From: Sanghuangporus weigelae
Lineage: Eukaryota > Basidiomycota > Agaricomycetes > Hymenochaetales > Hymenochaetaceae
Assembly (NCBI GenBank): GCA_033182465.1
Contig: CP137325.1
Location: 62,001 to 126,000, forward strand
Length of the DNA stretch: 64,000 nt
Direction: 5' to 3'
Position numbers and translations under genes: made by a program. Shown here in pieces: positions 48,460-60,936 of the stretch; position 1 is the first letter of the stretch; each line of letters opens with the position of its first letter. The notes below the pieces were generated by a model. That model ran no database searches and was not told the DNA's origin. It saw only the letters and a list, made by a program, of their open reading frames with translations.

Positions 48460-48726
48460 ATGGGCAATCGGCACTCGCATCATGCATATGGCGAACCCCC
48501 ATGGTAACATCACGGCCTGCTGGGCGCACTATTTCATGCGGGTAGACATAATGGTAGCCATCGTCATGGGGGATATGGGCATGGCGGTCCTCCCGGAGGT
48601 TCTGGTTCTGGGGGGCCAGGAGGCGGTCATCATTATCATCATCACGGAGGTGCTGGAGGTCGCGGAGGATTTGGTAGTCCTGGTGGAGGTATCGGTGGAC
48701 CAGGTGGCACAGGGCGTCCATGGTAA
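48460..48726 (+). CDS. small glycine/histidine-rich protein
   Basis: Two exons (48460-48503, 48558-48726) give 70 residues. It begins MGNRHSHHAYGEPP and continues as a Gly-rich region with His clusters (HHYHHH) and GGFGSPGGG-type repeats, ending GTGRPW. There is no signal peptide; Gly2 followed by Asn would suit N-myristoylation, but that is inference. His clusters could bind metal ions. The intron (54 nt, GTAACA...GGTAG) was chosen because the nearer AG at 48545 would create a stop. A TATA box lies upstream. The minus-strand frame over the same bases is judged a shadow of the repeat. I do not know a function. Confidence 0.5.
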
Positions 48727-49046
48727 AAGTATATTACACTCTGTTGCATTCCACGATCATACCACAGATGTTCACCTCAAGATCCAGACGAGATGTTCTA
48801 GTTTCTGTCATCCTGGTTGCAACGGTCCCCGATCTTGTTTTCTTCGTTTCTCATCTTGACCGGCAGGACATGTCTGGCTTTCTTTTCCTTGGCAAAAACT
48901 GTATATTCGGTGTATCATTCTGGCAACTACAGTGTTCGACTGTGATATCCACTATGTAATCAAAACCCACTATTATCAGTATTCACCCTAATAATACTTC
49001 AAGGACATTGCAGGCTCACCATCTGCTCGAATGTCGTAAGGGAGCC
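48727..49046. other. convergent intergenic region
   Basis: About 320 bp lie between the stops of the Gly/His-rich gene (+) and the F-box-like gene (-). No feature is seen. Confidence 0.45.
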
Positions 49047-50761
49047 TCAGTCGTAATACTGAATCACCAGTTTCTGCTGATCCTTCGACACGAATATCAA
49101 TGCGCCGCTATACTTCTCAAAATACACTACCCCTGGCGCGACATGGTCACGACCGAATGAAATTGGGCCTAACGGCTTCCTGCCATGGCCTTCCAACAGT
49201 TCCTCAAATGAAAAGGCGTAATAACGGGTGCCTTTATGCAGAGTATTGACACTCGCAAGAATGCCATGGCCGCAATGTGACAGGGCATGCACGTCTTCTG
49301 TGCAATAGGGGTGGGATAGAGGTATTGACACCGATGTCGATTGTTGCAATGTGAGAGTAGGCGGAAGACCTGAGTTATGTCCCGCAGGCGAGGAGAACCG
49401 GAACAAGGAGAGCCAGAAGCGCGTATATTCACTCTTGCTGTGAGTCCTACTGGAAGAGATAACGGTATCATTTAGCTTTCCGATGACGAAGATTGTTGTG
49501 TGATGCGGAGGACCTCGCCAGGTCATTTTGCATGGCACGAGCCGAACTGATCCGAAATGCCCAACTACCGTTAGTAGGGGCTCTTTTATTCGTAAATAGC
49601 GCAGCTCCTCCGTTAACGAAAATCCAACATTGTCAGGTTGAAAGCCACATGATGCTCGCCGTATACGAGGATGTGTAAATAGCTGCTGCACATGCAGAGC
49701 GATAAGTGAGTACTGTTCGTCTCTTCCCTCCCTGCCGACGAAAAGTAGGTAGCCGTCCGAGACTGCTACGGAATCTGATATAATCTCTACCCCTGTCTGA
49801 TGAAACGAGATGTTAGGTCTCAGTTCTTGCGCACAAAAGTTGATTGCATACTAATTTAAAGCATTGCTTCAGCACTCTACTGGCTATAGCGACCCCTCTG
49901 TTCCCGATCATGACTATTACATCTCCGCATATTGCGAGGGCACTTGGCACATCCCATGCGAAGCCTTGATTGGTCTTCCTGTACACCGTCGCCTGCTTCG
50001 TCTCCGGATTGAGCCAGAATGTCTTCATGCACCTGATGCATAGCAGAACATGCCAATGATTAGCTCACTGTACATGCACTGTGGATGTGCTATTTGCTTA
50101 CCAAGGAGATCGCCAGTCTTGAGGCTCAGCGGAGAGCTCCATGACGACGATAAACAGAAGTCCATGCTGAGTATCAAATTCAGCATCGTAGCCACGTACC
50201 GCTTCATTTTGAAAAGTTCCCAGCTGAGGATACGTCCAAATAGCCATGTCCTTCTTCACATCCCAGCATTGGAGGTATCCTTCCGACCAAAGTATGAACA
50301 AAAACTCGCCCGCTCCACCAGGCGCAATCTTCATCACTTCCCGAATGTGCTTGTCTTGCCTGAGGTCACCTAGCATACCACCCTTATTCTTCAGGTTAAT
50401 GATACGTGTCCGAGTGACCCGCGGACCAGATGACGAAGGTTTATTCCAATTCGCGTGTCCGATGGCGGCACGCATGGCAAGATGCTTCAGCTCATCCGAC
50501 GATAATGAATCGAGTGTGATGTGGGGAGGCAGGTCCGGGGCATGAAATTCGTCGAGCTCTCTAAGAATGTCCAGCCATAGAGGTCGATTTGGTCGTGAAA
50601 AGAAGTCTCGCAGTGTTCTACATGACTGCACAATTCGTGTATACGACGTTACGGATAAGACGGCAAAAGGCACGTACTCTTTCTAGCACAAAGATGTCTA
50701 TCGCAGAGCACTCATAAGCAATCTTGAGGAGAACGTCGTCAAAGAGATCCAGGAAATGCAT
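49047..50761 (-). CDS. F-box-like protein with a beta-propeller-like C-terminal region
   Basis: Four exons (50678-50761, 50102-50625, 49852-50032, 49047-49796) give 512 residues. The N-terminus (MHFLDLFDDVLLKIAYECS, then LERSCRTLRDFFSRP..LW) has the helical pattern of an F-box that would bind Skp1 in an SCF ubiquitin ligase; the Phe/Leu positions fit but it is a divergent example. The rest has repeated short strands (EFLFILWSEGYLQCWDVKKD, SVAVSDGYLLFVGRE, ISFGRDHVAPGVVYFEKYSG) like the WD/beta-propeller regions of agaricomycete F-box proteins, which select substrates. An earlier in-frame ATG at 50863 would add 34 residues; I chose 50761 because the F-box starts there. It is unrelated in sequence to the decayed F-box copies in the window. 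Confidence 0.7.
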
Positions 50762-51140
50762 GGGTATATTCAGGTCATGGCAGTATAAGATTGAAATGAA
50801 AGAGACGGACATGCGACGGTAAAGATGATCAGTTTCCCTGATTAGTAAGAGCCGATCATCCAATTTTTCGTCTGTCTACAACAAAACTTTTGAAGTACAG
50901 AATTTATCGCAGCAGAAGTTGGTTAAGCATGATGCGCGCAGATTATACGTCGTAAATGTCCAGGGGATCTAAAAATAACATAAGTGCTGCTAACAAAGAA
51001 TAACCATCCGCGATCGAATGAAACCGAATCCAACATTGGAATGCAATTTATGTACTTGAATTCGGAAGTGTCATTAAATGCAAGATAAGAGAAGAAATGC
51101 AAAATGAGTGGTATGGTTCAAATGACTGGGGAAAGTTGAT
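50762..51140. other. promoter region of the F-box-like gene
   Basis: This 379-bp gap also carries the 3' flank of the GMC oxidoreductase, which lies upstream on the same strand in window terms reversed. No gene or clear TATA box is seen. Confidence 0.4.
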
Positions 51141-53655
51141 TTATGCATCGTCGAGGATGAGGTCTGCAGCTCTCTGGGAGGTAGCGTATAGTGCACTCAT
51201 GGAATGAGTAGTCACTTGGAAAGGCAAGATACCGGCGTCCACGACGCGCAGGCATTTCGTTCCGTACACCCTGAAAATCATATAGATTATCAGAGTGTTA
51301 CAATCCTCAGAGAGATAAATGGACCCACCTCAGGCGCGAATCAACAACACCACCCCATTCTCTGGGTAACATACTGGTACTCCCTATCCAGTGGCTTGCG
51401 CCATACGAGGTCTGTCTGTACCAATCCAAATACTGCGCATCTGTAGCATTAGGCCCGACATCACTCGGATCCAGATAGGCATCAGCTACATATTGCTGGA
51501 ACGGTGCACTCGTGAAGGCGTCTCGAGATTTGCGAGCAACAGCAACGGCAACCTTCTGATCAAATGAGTCCGAAAGGAGGCGAGGAGTAATGACTGGAGT
51601 TGCGAAAGGATTGGAGGTGTTGATATGAATGTAACCCCGTGATAAGGGCGTCAACGGCCAGAAGACGGCCGTGAAGACGGTAGGATAGCTCTCGCCGACG
51701 AATTCTGTAACCGGGACTACACAAGATCAAATAGAGCTTAGACGCTGACTGATGGCAACAACAGACAAGACGTACGCTTATTGTACACAATAAGATTCGT
51801 AGCGGCTGTCATAACGGCACGAGCGCCGGCCGCATTTACCGCAGCACCAGCTTTCACAAGAGCATTCGCACGAGAATTGAGGTCTCGTAGAAGATCCTTA
51901 GATATCTGCCAACTGTCTTCATAGGTCATCAGCGTTATCGACATACTTGGAAAGAACACAGACGGAACTCACTACTTGTACCAAAGAGTTGATCAGCGTT
52001 CGCTAGCGAGATGATGGGAGCGAAGAGGTTACGACCATCGATGATACTAGTGTCGTTCTGGAAAGAATTAGCGACGAGAGCAGAAGTCCCCGTTCCTGGC
52101 TGGTCCTACACGCAGTCGAAGATATATTAGCCGTCGATACACCGGGCTTTAAGGAAATAGGCTCCTCACATTCAAGTTACGACCGACTCCAGGAAGGTTT
52201 ACAAGCGTCTTCACACCCGCCTTGTTTAGAATACTAGACGATCCATAGTGCATAAGTTGCTAATTCATGCAGATAACTTGTTATAACTCACGAAGAGCTG
52301 CCTATTCCTGAGCGTTCAAGGATCGGTGCAGTGGCAAGAGAACCTGCTGCAAGTATGACCTCTTTGCTTGCGTACGCCTCAAACAGACGTCCGTCACTGG
52401 CATTCCCAAATTGGACGCCTCTAGCGGTCAAGTCCCTGCCGCTCTTGAATAATACCTTCGCAACGGTGTGTTCAGCAAGGACCGTCAACGTGTCCCGTTG
52501 CTGGCTAGACGCATATAAGAGACCGTAAGCTGCAGAGGAGCGCGTGTTCTTTTGAGTCTCGGGATTGTACCAGATCGTCCAAGACGTCGAAGCCGAGGCG
52601 GTGGACGTGCGATTACTCAGGTCGTTTCCGACAGTGAGACCGGGGAAAATGATCGGAACGGCTTCTTTGTAGAGCGATTGGGATTGCGGGATGCGCATCG
52701 GAGTCTTTTTAAACGTTCATTGGCCATTGACTCAAATATGAAAGGCGGAATGCGTACAGGAAATGATACGTTGACCTGTCCATTGTATCCATGTACCGAG
52801 GGGTCGTATGCTGCGCCTTGGGAGATCTGTACCTCGTCTGGCGGAGTGAAACGTTCTATCGCATCAATGTACTGCAACGGAACTCAGCTCAGGATGAATA
52901 CTGAATGTCGAAAATTACTGACGGGTTCAAGCGTGTTCCAGTTCCATCCAGGATTGCCAAGTGTTTGTAAGGCGTCCAATTCGGCCTTCGTAGGTCGAAA
53001 CCATACCTAATGGAAACCATGAATTCGGTACCTTGTAGTTAGGAACCGGAGATTTACCATTCCATTGACTAAAACACATGAACACGATCAGATTTGAAGG
53101 CCGCAGGAAATGGCAATATTATACTTACTTGAGGTAGATCCTCCGATGCATGCCTGCCGTCCGAACCGAACAAGCTATTAGTACCAAGCAAAACGTGATA
53201 GATATCATCACCAACCCCGCTATCAATCGACCAGGAGAGTTGACTACCCGACTCGTCAAAAGCTGGGTATTGCCAGTTACAATATCCATTCTTTGAGAGG
53301 TCAAACAGTCAGAGGTTAGATGACAAATTCGGCCCAAGAGTAGTGCCACATACGAGGTTACTTCGCTCCTCCGCGTTGAAGACGGCCGGGACGTTTTGTG
53401 CATCGGGACCAGCTTCTATTATGAGTACTGAATACCCCTCACCACTCAACTGTTTCAGGAATGAGTGAGAAAGTCTTCAATGCGCGCTCGAATGAACAGA
53501 ATAAGATGGCGAACCTTGTTTGCGACCGTGATACCAGAGAGCCCACCACCAACGATGATATAGTCGAAAGTATGATTCACCGCAACAGAACGGTCCGTGG
53601 TGATAGTCGTAGCAGCTGCCACACCGGCGAGTGCAAGTAAACTTATTGACAACAT
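51141..53655 (-). CDS. secreted GMC-family FAD oxidoreductase
   Basis: Thirteen exons (53515-53655, 53354-53449, 53216-53290, 53129-53153, 53058-53068, 52923-53006, 52758-52871, 52292-52704, 52170-52233, 51973-52105, 51776-51916, 51329-51716, 51141-51270) give 604 residues. A short signal peptide (MLSISLLALAGVAAA) precedes the FAD dinucleotide motif DYIIVGGGLSGITVAN and LIIEAGPDA. The GMC signature 1 (SGACIGGSTSINGMVWFRP) exists only if an 11-nt exon is spliced in. Signature 2 is ASKEVILAAGSLATAPIL. The C-terminus carries the catalytic His of SYGASHWIGSTSMLP and a second His in QVTTHSMSALYATSQRAADL, the His-His pair of glucose-oxidase-type members. The enzyme oxidises an alcohol or sugar with FAD; the substrate cannot be told. 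Related basidiomycete enzymes supply hydrogen peroxide for lignocellulose decay. Confidence 0.92.
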
Positions 53656-55297
53656 CCGCGAAAGAAACGACAGCCGCGACGGAGAGTGGGCCGGTGAGGA
53701 GGGAGAAGAGGAAGGAATGAGGAGAATTATTCAGGGAAATAGGCAGAAAGTCCGCTTAAAAGTCGGTCGGGAGGAGAAACGAGTGGTATAAATTGATTTC
53801 ATGACAGAAACCAGGGACGGGTGTTCCTGATAGCATGTAATATTTGGTAGTGAGCGCGGATCAGAAGGGACATAGGGTCTAATTGGTGGAAAGTACTGAA
53901 AGGAACCAGGAACCCTCAAAGTTAGTTCCTCCAAGAATATTGCCTTGCCTTGAATAGAGTGGATCGGATGCGATCAGAACGAAAAAACGTGACCGAGTAA
54001 GATCTTCCGGCGGCCAAATATCTTCCCCAAAATGATGCGCCTGATCGGCATTTGGATCATCCACACGGTCGACAACAAAAAAATTAAAAAAATAAGAATA
54101 AACGAAAACTTATGGTGGAACATCAGGATCGCCATAGATCACGAACGAATACCGCGTCGATGGCACTTGTAGGTAGTGCAAAAAAACATAGACTTATGTG
54201 CCGTCACTGTGCCATTTGTAGAACACGCGGTAATTCCGAAAGCCACCACATGAGCCAAGCTCAAGTAGGTTTCGAAGCCGAAAGAGTGCGCAAAACTCTT
54301 TTCCGAACTTACAAAATTTCCCATGATCTCAGACAGAAATTCTTCCCATTCCAATAATTACTGACCGGGAGCGTTTGTGACCCATGTAGAAGAACCACTT
54401 CGAGTAGTGATCGATATCGCTGAAAAGAAGAACAAACCCCAGAGACGCTCAGAGAACTTCGAGCATTACCGAGAGGACGACTGACGGTCACCAGGTGAGT
54501 CAGTATAAGTTAGTAAGTGGTGTCCTAATGTCCGACCACCTTTCAGGTACTTCTTCGGACGAGCGGGTACGAATTGAAGGACATGCCATGATTGCCATCT
54601 TCCACATAGAATAGTTCACTTTAGACTGTTCGGACTTGGCAGACTTTCGGAGACTGTCAGGAACTCGGTCTTAACTCGGATGGATAGATACATTCCGTTA
54701 TCTCCTTCAATTAGCTTCAATAAACATGAACCATAAATTCTCTAGAGTGAAATTCCAGAATCAAATCCTATAGAAGTATCGCAGGAAGGTCGTACTCTGT
54801 TCTACTTACCTTCCGTCTCTGTGAAATTTAAGTACAATGAATATCATTCCGACCACGGAGGTAGCAATCATGCTTCCGTTCAGGTGCGTCATATTTTGAC
54901 AAGTGAGCGTACCTGGTGGAATGCAGGTACAGAGCAAGGCGGTTTGGGAGTTAGCAGGAGTTGGACCACTGGGCATTGTTATTGGTGATGAGCCTCGTAA
55001 AAAAAATAAAAAGCTACTCGAATGTCGCGTCGCAATCTATACCGGTATTTCGGTCATGTAGGGCAGGAATGGCAAAATCCGAGTCGTGCACATAGATCTT
55101 GAGCCCTGTAACTTGAAGTGCCTGTAACACCAGAAAGCAGGCGCGGGCAATAAGTGGTTCCTAGTCCTTGTCAGCATGAGCCAACACGATGCCAATTAAT
55201 TGGCCTGTGAGACGTGGAGAGAAAGATCACAGCAAGCGGGTTGACGCACGTGACCTCCATCTGATCCTTTTGCCACTTTTGCTCTCTCTAACTTCCC
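53656..55297. other. promoter region of the GMC gene and gene-free DNA
   Basis: Several minus-strand frames of 60-71 codons (53731-54491) show no domain and overlap one another in different frames. They could be exons of an unrecognised small gene, but I cannot join them. Confidence 0.4.
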
Positions 55298-57062
55298 TTG
55301 GCCCTTGCGCACCACACTCACCATCGTAAGGCATATCACCCTGGAGGACCGAGATCCTTCCAATTGAAAATTCAACTCAAACTCCTGGCTGTTGCACGAT
55401 CGCTTCCTAGAGGATTGCTGCCGTATCGGCGAAAGAGGAAATCGGCACAGCAGAGCCAGTCCGTCTGGGATCATTTACCGGTTGAACTCTGGCACAGCAT
55501 ATTCAGCTTCCTCGACAGATCTGGACTTGCGGACATTAGCTACTCCAAAGCTCTTTTCAAGCCTTCGTTTACGAGTAGGTCACTATACAGTGTTCCATCT
55601 CGACGATAACGAAGAGGGGCATGCGAAGCTTGTGAAGAGATCGATTCCGGTACTTCGACGTCTGACTAAACCGGCAAAGCTCGTGGGCGGACAAAATGTT
55701 CTTAACGACCTGGTACGGAGCCTGCGCATCGTAGCTGGCATGCGTCTCGAAAACAAAGAGAAGCGTACGTTTCTCCGACCTGAACGGCTCTTATCATCAT
55801 TGTTTACATCAGATTAAGAGATCCTTTTGCTTGCGTTGAGAAGACTTCCCACTTTTGACTGGATGGGCAGCAAGTTACCAGAAGACGTCGCTGCGACAGT
55901 TGCTTCTCGCCGTACCGGTATCGAGACCTTGAGGGTCGCTAGGTTCGTCCTATTAGTACGTCCATAGAGTGCTGTGCTCATATCTTTTATATAGCATAGG
56001 AAATCCTGCTTTGCATGAGTTATGCGAACTGCAGGGGAGACTTCACGCTATCGAACTAATAGACGCCTGTCTATCGTTGTGGAAATTAATCGGACCGTAC
56101 GCACGGGACATTTTCGAGGGGAAATACAGCGCAAATCCAGTGCAGGAACTTCTTGAACACAATGGCGCGACCTTATAGAGGCTCTCGGTATTTGCGCCTG
56201 ATTTGCGCCAGAACAACACGAAATTGTTCGATTCCTTTCTCAAACTCACCGACAGTATCGTCCATCTCGCCATAAATAGCACGGGGGACCTGCCCGGCTT
56301 CGATCAGTTTCTTCGGCATTCTTCCTCGCTGCAATCACTGACTATCCTCGATGCAACATCTCTTTCATATCTCTTTCATTCTTGCCATGCAACAGCAAAA
56401 GCTCTCTTCCCAACCTCAAGGATTTGAAGCTGGGGATCAATACGTGCCCAGCGAGCACCGCAGGGCCAGACATGCAGGAGCTCTCGCAGACCCTCCTCGC
56501 TTTTCTTCGTGACCATTCAGACTTGCGTCGTTTCGATTTCTCGCTCTGGCCGATTATAGATCCCACCGGAGAAGAGCCCCTGGAAGAAAATCGTATCTGG
56601 TTCTCAAGCGTCATCGAAGCGGTGTGCTCGCTGAGAAAGGCTTGCGCACTTGGGATTAGCTTTCCATCTCTGACAATCAACGCTATCCAGGAGTCATTGA
56701 ACAATCTAAGCGAGCGTGCACAGTCGCTGGAAGTATGTACAGCTTTGCGTCTGGAAGGTATATCGAATGCATTGATAGACGCCGTGGCGACAAAGCTCCG
56801 CAGATGCACGTTCATTGCACTCTCCAGTATACGCCACTCCGGAACCATCCGTTGGCTATCCGGAACTCCTGCAATCGCTGTGGAAGATCTTGTTCAGTAT
56901 CATGGATTACGCTATTTGGGCCAGGCGCTCCTGTATGATCGGATGTACGATATCTATCCGTCCGGCAGCTCAGCTACAGAGGGCATTGTTTTACAACCAT
57001 GGAATATTGACCGAGTTCGATGGAGGACGGAAGCTGACTTCTACAACCTGGACGCTTATTGA
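55298..57062 (+). pseudogene. decayed F-box gene, copy E
   Basis: The F-box (VWDHLPVELWHSIFSFLDRS) is intact, but no ATG opens its frame and it shifts by one base at about 55540 to reach the next block (KLVKRSIPVLRRLTKP, ending LENKEK before an intron). A TAA follows the intron, before EILLLALRRLPTFDWMG. A TAG at 56176 interrupts the next block (NPVQELLEHNGATL / RLSVFAPDLRQ), and a further one-base shift lies at about 56385 before LPNLKDLKLGINT. The last 200 codons, from SDLRRFDFSLW to WRTEADFYNLDAY, are open. The order of blocks equals copy A at 25.8-27.5 kb, so the two are paralogues. It lies 3.9 kb from a P450 of the array type, with the chitin synthase activator between them. One or two of the breaks might be unrecognised introns. 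Confidence 0.7.
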
Positions 57063-57934
57063 CTGATGAGTTACCGGTTAATACGGAACATCGATGTATT
57101 TATCCATCCCCCTCCGCCTGTTCAGAATTAGATGACTGTACTGTTGCCGTAAGCCCTCGATATTTTGCGGCCTCCTGTAATAAAACTTGATCCTACGGCC
57201 TCGTATAGATCTGTAAATTGACAAAGCTGTCTGGCTGTGCTTTGTTAGCTGAAAAGAAGACGGAGCTGAGGTCCGTTCATCATTGAGTGAAATCTGAGTA
57301 ATGAGTGGAATCTCAGGCGCCGAAAGGGACGATAGATCGGGGGGCATTCCTACGCAGCATCTCATGCGCGCTGGGCGCCAGGTAGAAACACTGTAGCGCG
57401 TGCGCAATGTAGTGCGAGGCTCCTGTACAGCAGGAGGAGAGTGGGCGTCTCACAATCTTGATCAGTGCGTTTTAAAGCCTTCACAAAAGTAGTTCGACCA
57501 GGCGATTCGATTCGTGTTACAATTTAGTCCACCCAATCTTTCATTCGCTTCCGTAAATATTTGCAACATTGGGACTATCTAATATGATCTTTTGTCGACA
57601 TGAGAGGCACCAAGAATCACTTTGAATAAGCCTATTGCATATTTCACATCAACGAGGCAGTACAACTAAAGTAAGAATGAGTCGTGTGCGTGTGAGTTAC
57701 GTAAGACACGCGTGGTCTCAACACGTTGCCCTGTAGTACATCCCTTTTGAATTTCAACTTTTTAGCCATTCTCCCATGTCGACCGTTTGGCCTCAACTCG
57801 CTTATCGATCGCGATTGCTTTCCAGCTCTAGCTAGCTAGTGTAATATAGTATACAAAAGGAAAGTAGAGCTGTACTCGGCGCCCATTAAACCGTCAGGAG
57901 GCCTGTGCGCCTTTGCATTACTGATCGCGTCCTG
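57063..57934. other. promoter region of the Skt5-like gene
   Basis: The 870 bp hold the 3' flank of the F-box relic and the Skt5-like promoter. A TATAGTATAC motif lies about 85 bp before the start codon. No gene is seen. Confidence 0.45.
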
Positions 57935-60308
57935 ATGATGATAACTTCTCAATCACGATCGCAACAGCCTCTTACCGAGGCACCTGCACGCCCAAGACCT
58001 CTGCCGACGCCTAATTGCGACCCTCGCCGAGGAGGTTCGGCCGGTGGCGGAGCAAATTCAGCACCGACACGTTCGCCTTTTTCTGAAGCATCCTCGTCTT
58101 CTTCGTCTGCATCTTTCACTTCTACTCCCACCGATATGCAGTCTGCAGGTAGAATGGATGATTTTTTCGGACAGTCTATGCTTGAGTTATCATTGCGATC
58201 GAGTCCACCACAAAGGGAGCGGGAGCTCAGTTCCGCACGCGCTTCGTCTGGTTCGCCTCTGGCGAGGAATGGGCAGACCGCTCAAGGTGTTCCTGCTCCC
58301 GGGCTCGTAGCTTCCCTCCCAACAGCATCTTCTCTACAGGACAGTGCTGTTACTGTTCGTACATCGGACGCGAGCCCAGAAAAGCAAGTCAAATGGATTC
58401 GTGACGTACTTTTCCTCATCAACCGCTCGTGCAGCTCGCCATCTACGGCTGTCTCTGCCGATACGCAGATCGGAGCTCTGAATGTCGATGATCCGGCATT
58501 AGAGCAGCTCGCAAACTCTGCTGTTGAGCTCTTGCTAAGCCTTGTCCAGTCCGTCCCGCCTGCAGGCTCAAAACTCGCGCCTCCAATCGCTGAAGCGCTG
58601 TATCATCGAGCGTCATTGACTCAATCCGGGGCGTTCCCAGCTCACATCCCAGAAAATCCTCGGAAGGCGTTCCGAGCGTTCGAGACTAGCGCGCGTGCAG
58701 GTCATTACGCGTCTTGGTTCAAGTTGGGAAGATCTTACGAGGCCTTTGACGACTTCCGACGGGCGAAGGAGTGTTTCGAGAGAGGCGTAAAGTACGACGA
58801 CGTGAGCTGCTTGTATCGGATGGGCATGGCACATCTGATGGGTCAGCTAGGGCTCGAGGCCTCTCCGGCAGTCGCAGTTCCGTTACTCTTCCGGGCTGCA
58901 GACAGGGCGACTGTTGCGGTCCCCCAGCCTACATACGTCTACGGAAGCTTACTGCTTGGAGACTTTGCGCATACGTCGGCGGTGCTCCCGAACTCTCTGT
59001 TCGCACCATACATTCCGTCTGGATCAGATATTGAGCAAGAAGCGCAAAAGTATCTGGAACGTGCGTCCTACCTTCACTTCACTCCGGTGAGCGACTTTAG
59101 GTTTTTTTTAACATTGATATTGTGTCTTATCGTTACAATGTCGCGGCTTTCCAGGCACAATATAAGCTTGGATGCTACTATGAGTTCGCAAGACCTCCCT
59201 ACGCGTATGACCCTCTGCTCAGTGTTCAATACTACACTTTGGCGAGCGATGCAGAGCCAGAGGCCTGTATGGCGTTGTCAAAGTGGTTCCTATGCGGAGC
59301 AGAAGGGTTTTTCGAGAAAGATGAGCTACTGGCGAGGACGTTCGCAGAACGGGCAGCTCGGGCGGGGCTTGCAAGTGCGGAATTTGCTATGGGCTATTAT
59401 TGGGAAATCGGGATCGGTTCCCTGAAAGATCTCCAACGAGCGAAGAAGTGGTACGAAAAGGTGCGCTGCTCAAGTTTCTTAGTAAAACGAAATATCTTAC
59501 ACTATTATTATTGTTTGAAAATTTCTAAAAGGCATCAGCGCACGGGAATACAGATGCAGCAGACCGCCTCACTTCGCTTGCACGGGATGAGCAACTCTCG
59601 CTTTCGCGACAAGATCACGACAGGCTTGCGGAGCAGACTCTGGTCAGGCGGCGTACGCAAGCGAAGCAGCGCTCTGACCTTGCTGGCTCTATCCGAAGGA
59701 CTGGGCCGAGAGAGGACGCAGAGCATGTTGTCGAGCTCGTAAGGAAAGCGTCTAAGATTCAGCCAAGGACGGAGCGAGTCGGGAGAGCTGCGAAGAAAAG
59801 TATGGGTTTGGATAATTCTGCTGGTTCGGAGACAGTGGCAAATACGGTCGCGGAGATGCCATATGGTTGGAGGAGAAACTCTGGTGGTAATAAGGATACT
59901 GATACTGACGAGTCCCCGAGACGTCATGGGCGGATTAGTACATCCAATTCAGCAACATTGGCACCACCCACTCAATTCCCAGAAAGAAAGCGCTACTCGC
60001 TTGTTGATCCAGGTCCTTCCTCTCGGTCCTCGTCGCCTCTGTCACAACCGCAGTTTTCGGAAGGGACGCAAACGCCTCCGCGGAGATACGCATCGCCGTC
60101 CCCTGCACCCACGTCTCGAACCGGGTCGGAAGTCGGTTCTTCCATATTCTCGTCTGCGCCGACAACATCCTCTTCCTCTTCGTTCCCACCAGTGGATAAT
60201 ACGTCACCATCGGAGAATCCGCGCCCGCAGCGTGTGCGTTACAACACATTCGCGGAGATGGGGATCCAGAGCACGAAACTTGAGGAGAAAGATTGCATAA
60301 TCATGTAG
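57935..60308 (+). CDS. chitin synthase activator of Skt5/Chs4 type (Sel1 repeats, CaaX end)
   Basis: Three exons (57935-59086, 59155-59460, 59532-60308) give 744 residues. A Ser/Pro-rich N-terminus precedes Sel1-like repeats at about residues 230-490 (AFRAFETSARAGHYASWFKL, AKECFERGVKYDDVSCLYRM, AQYKLGCYYEFA, AERAARAGLASAEFAMGYYW). A basic linker and a low-complexity Ser/Pro/Thr tail follow, and the protein ends KDCIIM, a clear CaaX prenylation box. Skt5/Chs4 proteins bind and activate class IV chitin synthase (Chs3) at sites of wall growth, and yeast Chs4 is also prenylated. The Sel1 plus C-terminal CaaX combination is the main support. The start is the first of two adjacent ATGs; a GTG upstream in the same frame was not used. 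Confidence 0.85.
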
Positions 60309-60936
60309 AGAAGTTTCCTCTCACTCAAGGCTCGAATGATAGTAAACTCTGTTGTTGCTGTTTGGTTTGTTTGCATGTCAAGGACTATAATTTATTCTCA
60401 CGGAACGACACGGAACGACTTCATCTACTAGTATTCTGCTGCAAAGCGCAAATCAATGTATGGAACCCCCATATATATATACTCGGTAGTTATCTGAGAT
60501 GTATGATAAACATATATTCCGACTTTTGATAACATCTTGAAATCAGGATGTCTAGCATTGCGAGCGCAGGATGCGTGGACGAGGTTACTTCATATTTCAG
60601 CTTGGATCAATTGGTGCTCTGATAACAAAACTACTCGAACGTTAAAGTTTAAAATTTGGGCATTTTATGGATAACCAGCTGTGTTCAATAGTCCGTTCGT
60701 ATGACAACAGGTGACAAATACATATGTTGTACATCTCGAGATCTCATACAAAATTTATACATAGAGTTTACAGATGAGCGATCAAGAATCCTGCAGACAC
60801 AAGCCGGCTGATTGATCAAAGAGCTTCTGGGCCAAGCCATGATCACGAAGCAGAGGAGCTACCTCAAGTGCGATCATACCGATGCTTTCCAATACAATAC
60901 TTGTGGAGAGGACGAAGATCACAGAAGAGAAGCCCT
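60309..60936. other. convergent intergenic region Skt5-like / P450 gene 4
   Basis: This AT-rich region holds two 3' UTRs. It includes a short TA run (CCATATATATATACTC, near 60470). No gene is seen. Confidence 0.5.

Noticed and set aside
48350-48721. 123-codon minus-strand His/Asp-rich frame over the Gly/His gene
   Set aside because: It is the antisense reading of the GGT/CAT repeats; the plus strand has a TATA box, a start and a frame-keeping intron.
57905-57934. Upstream start for the Skt5-like gene
   Set aside because: It opens with GTG; the first in-frame ATG is at 57935.
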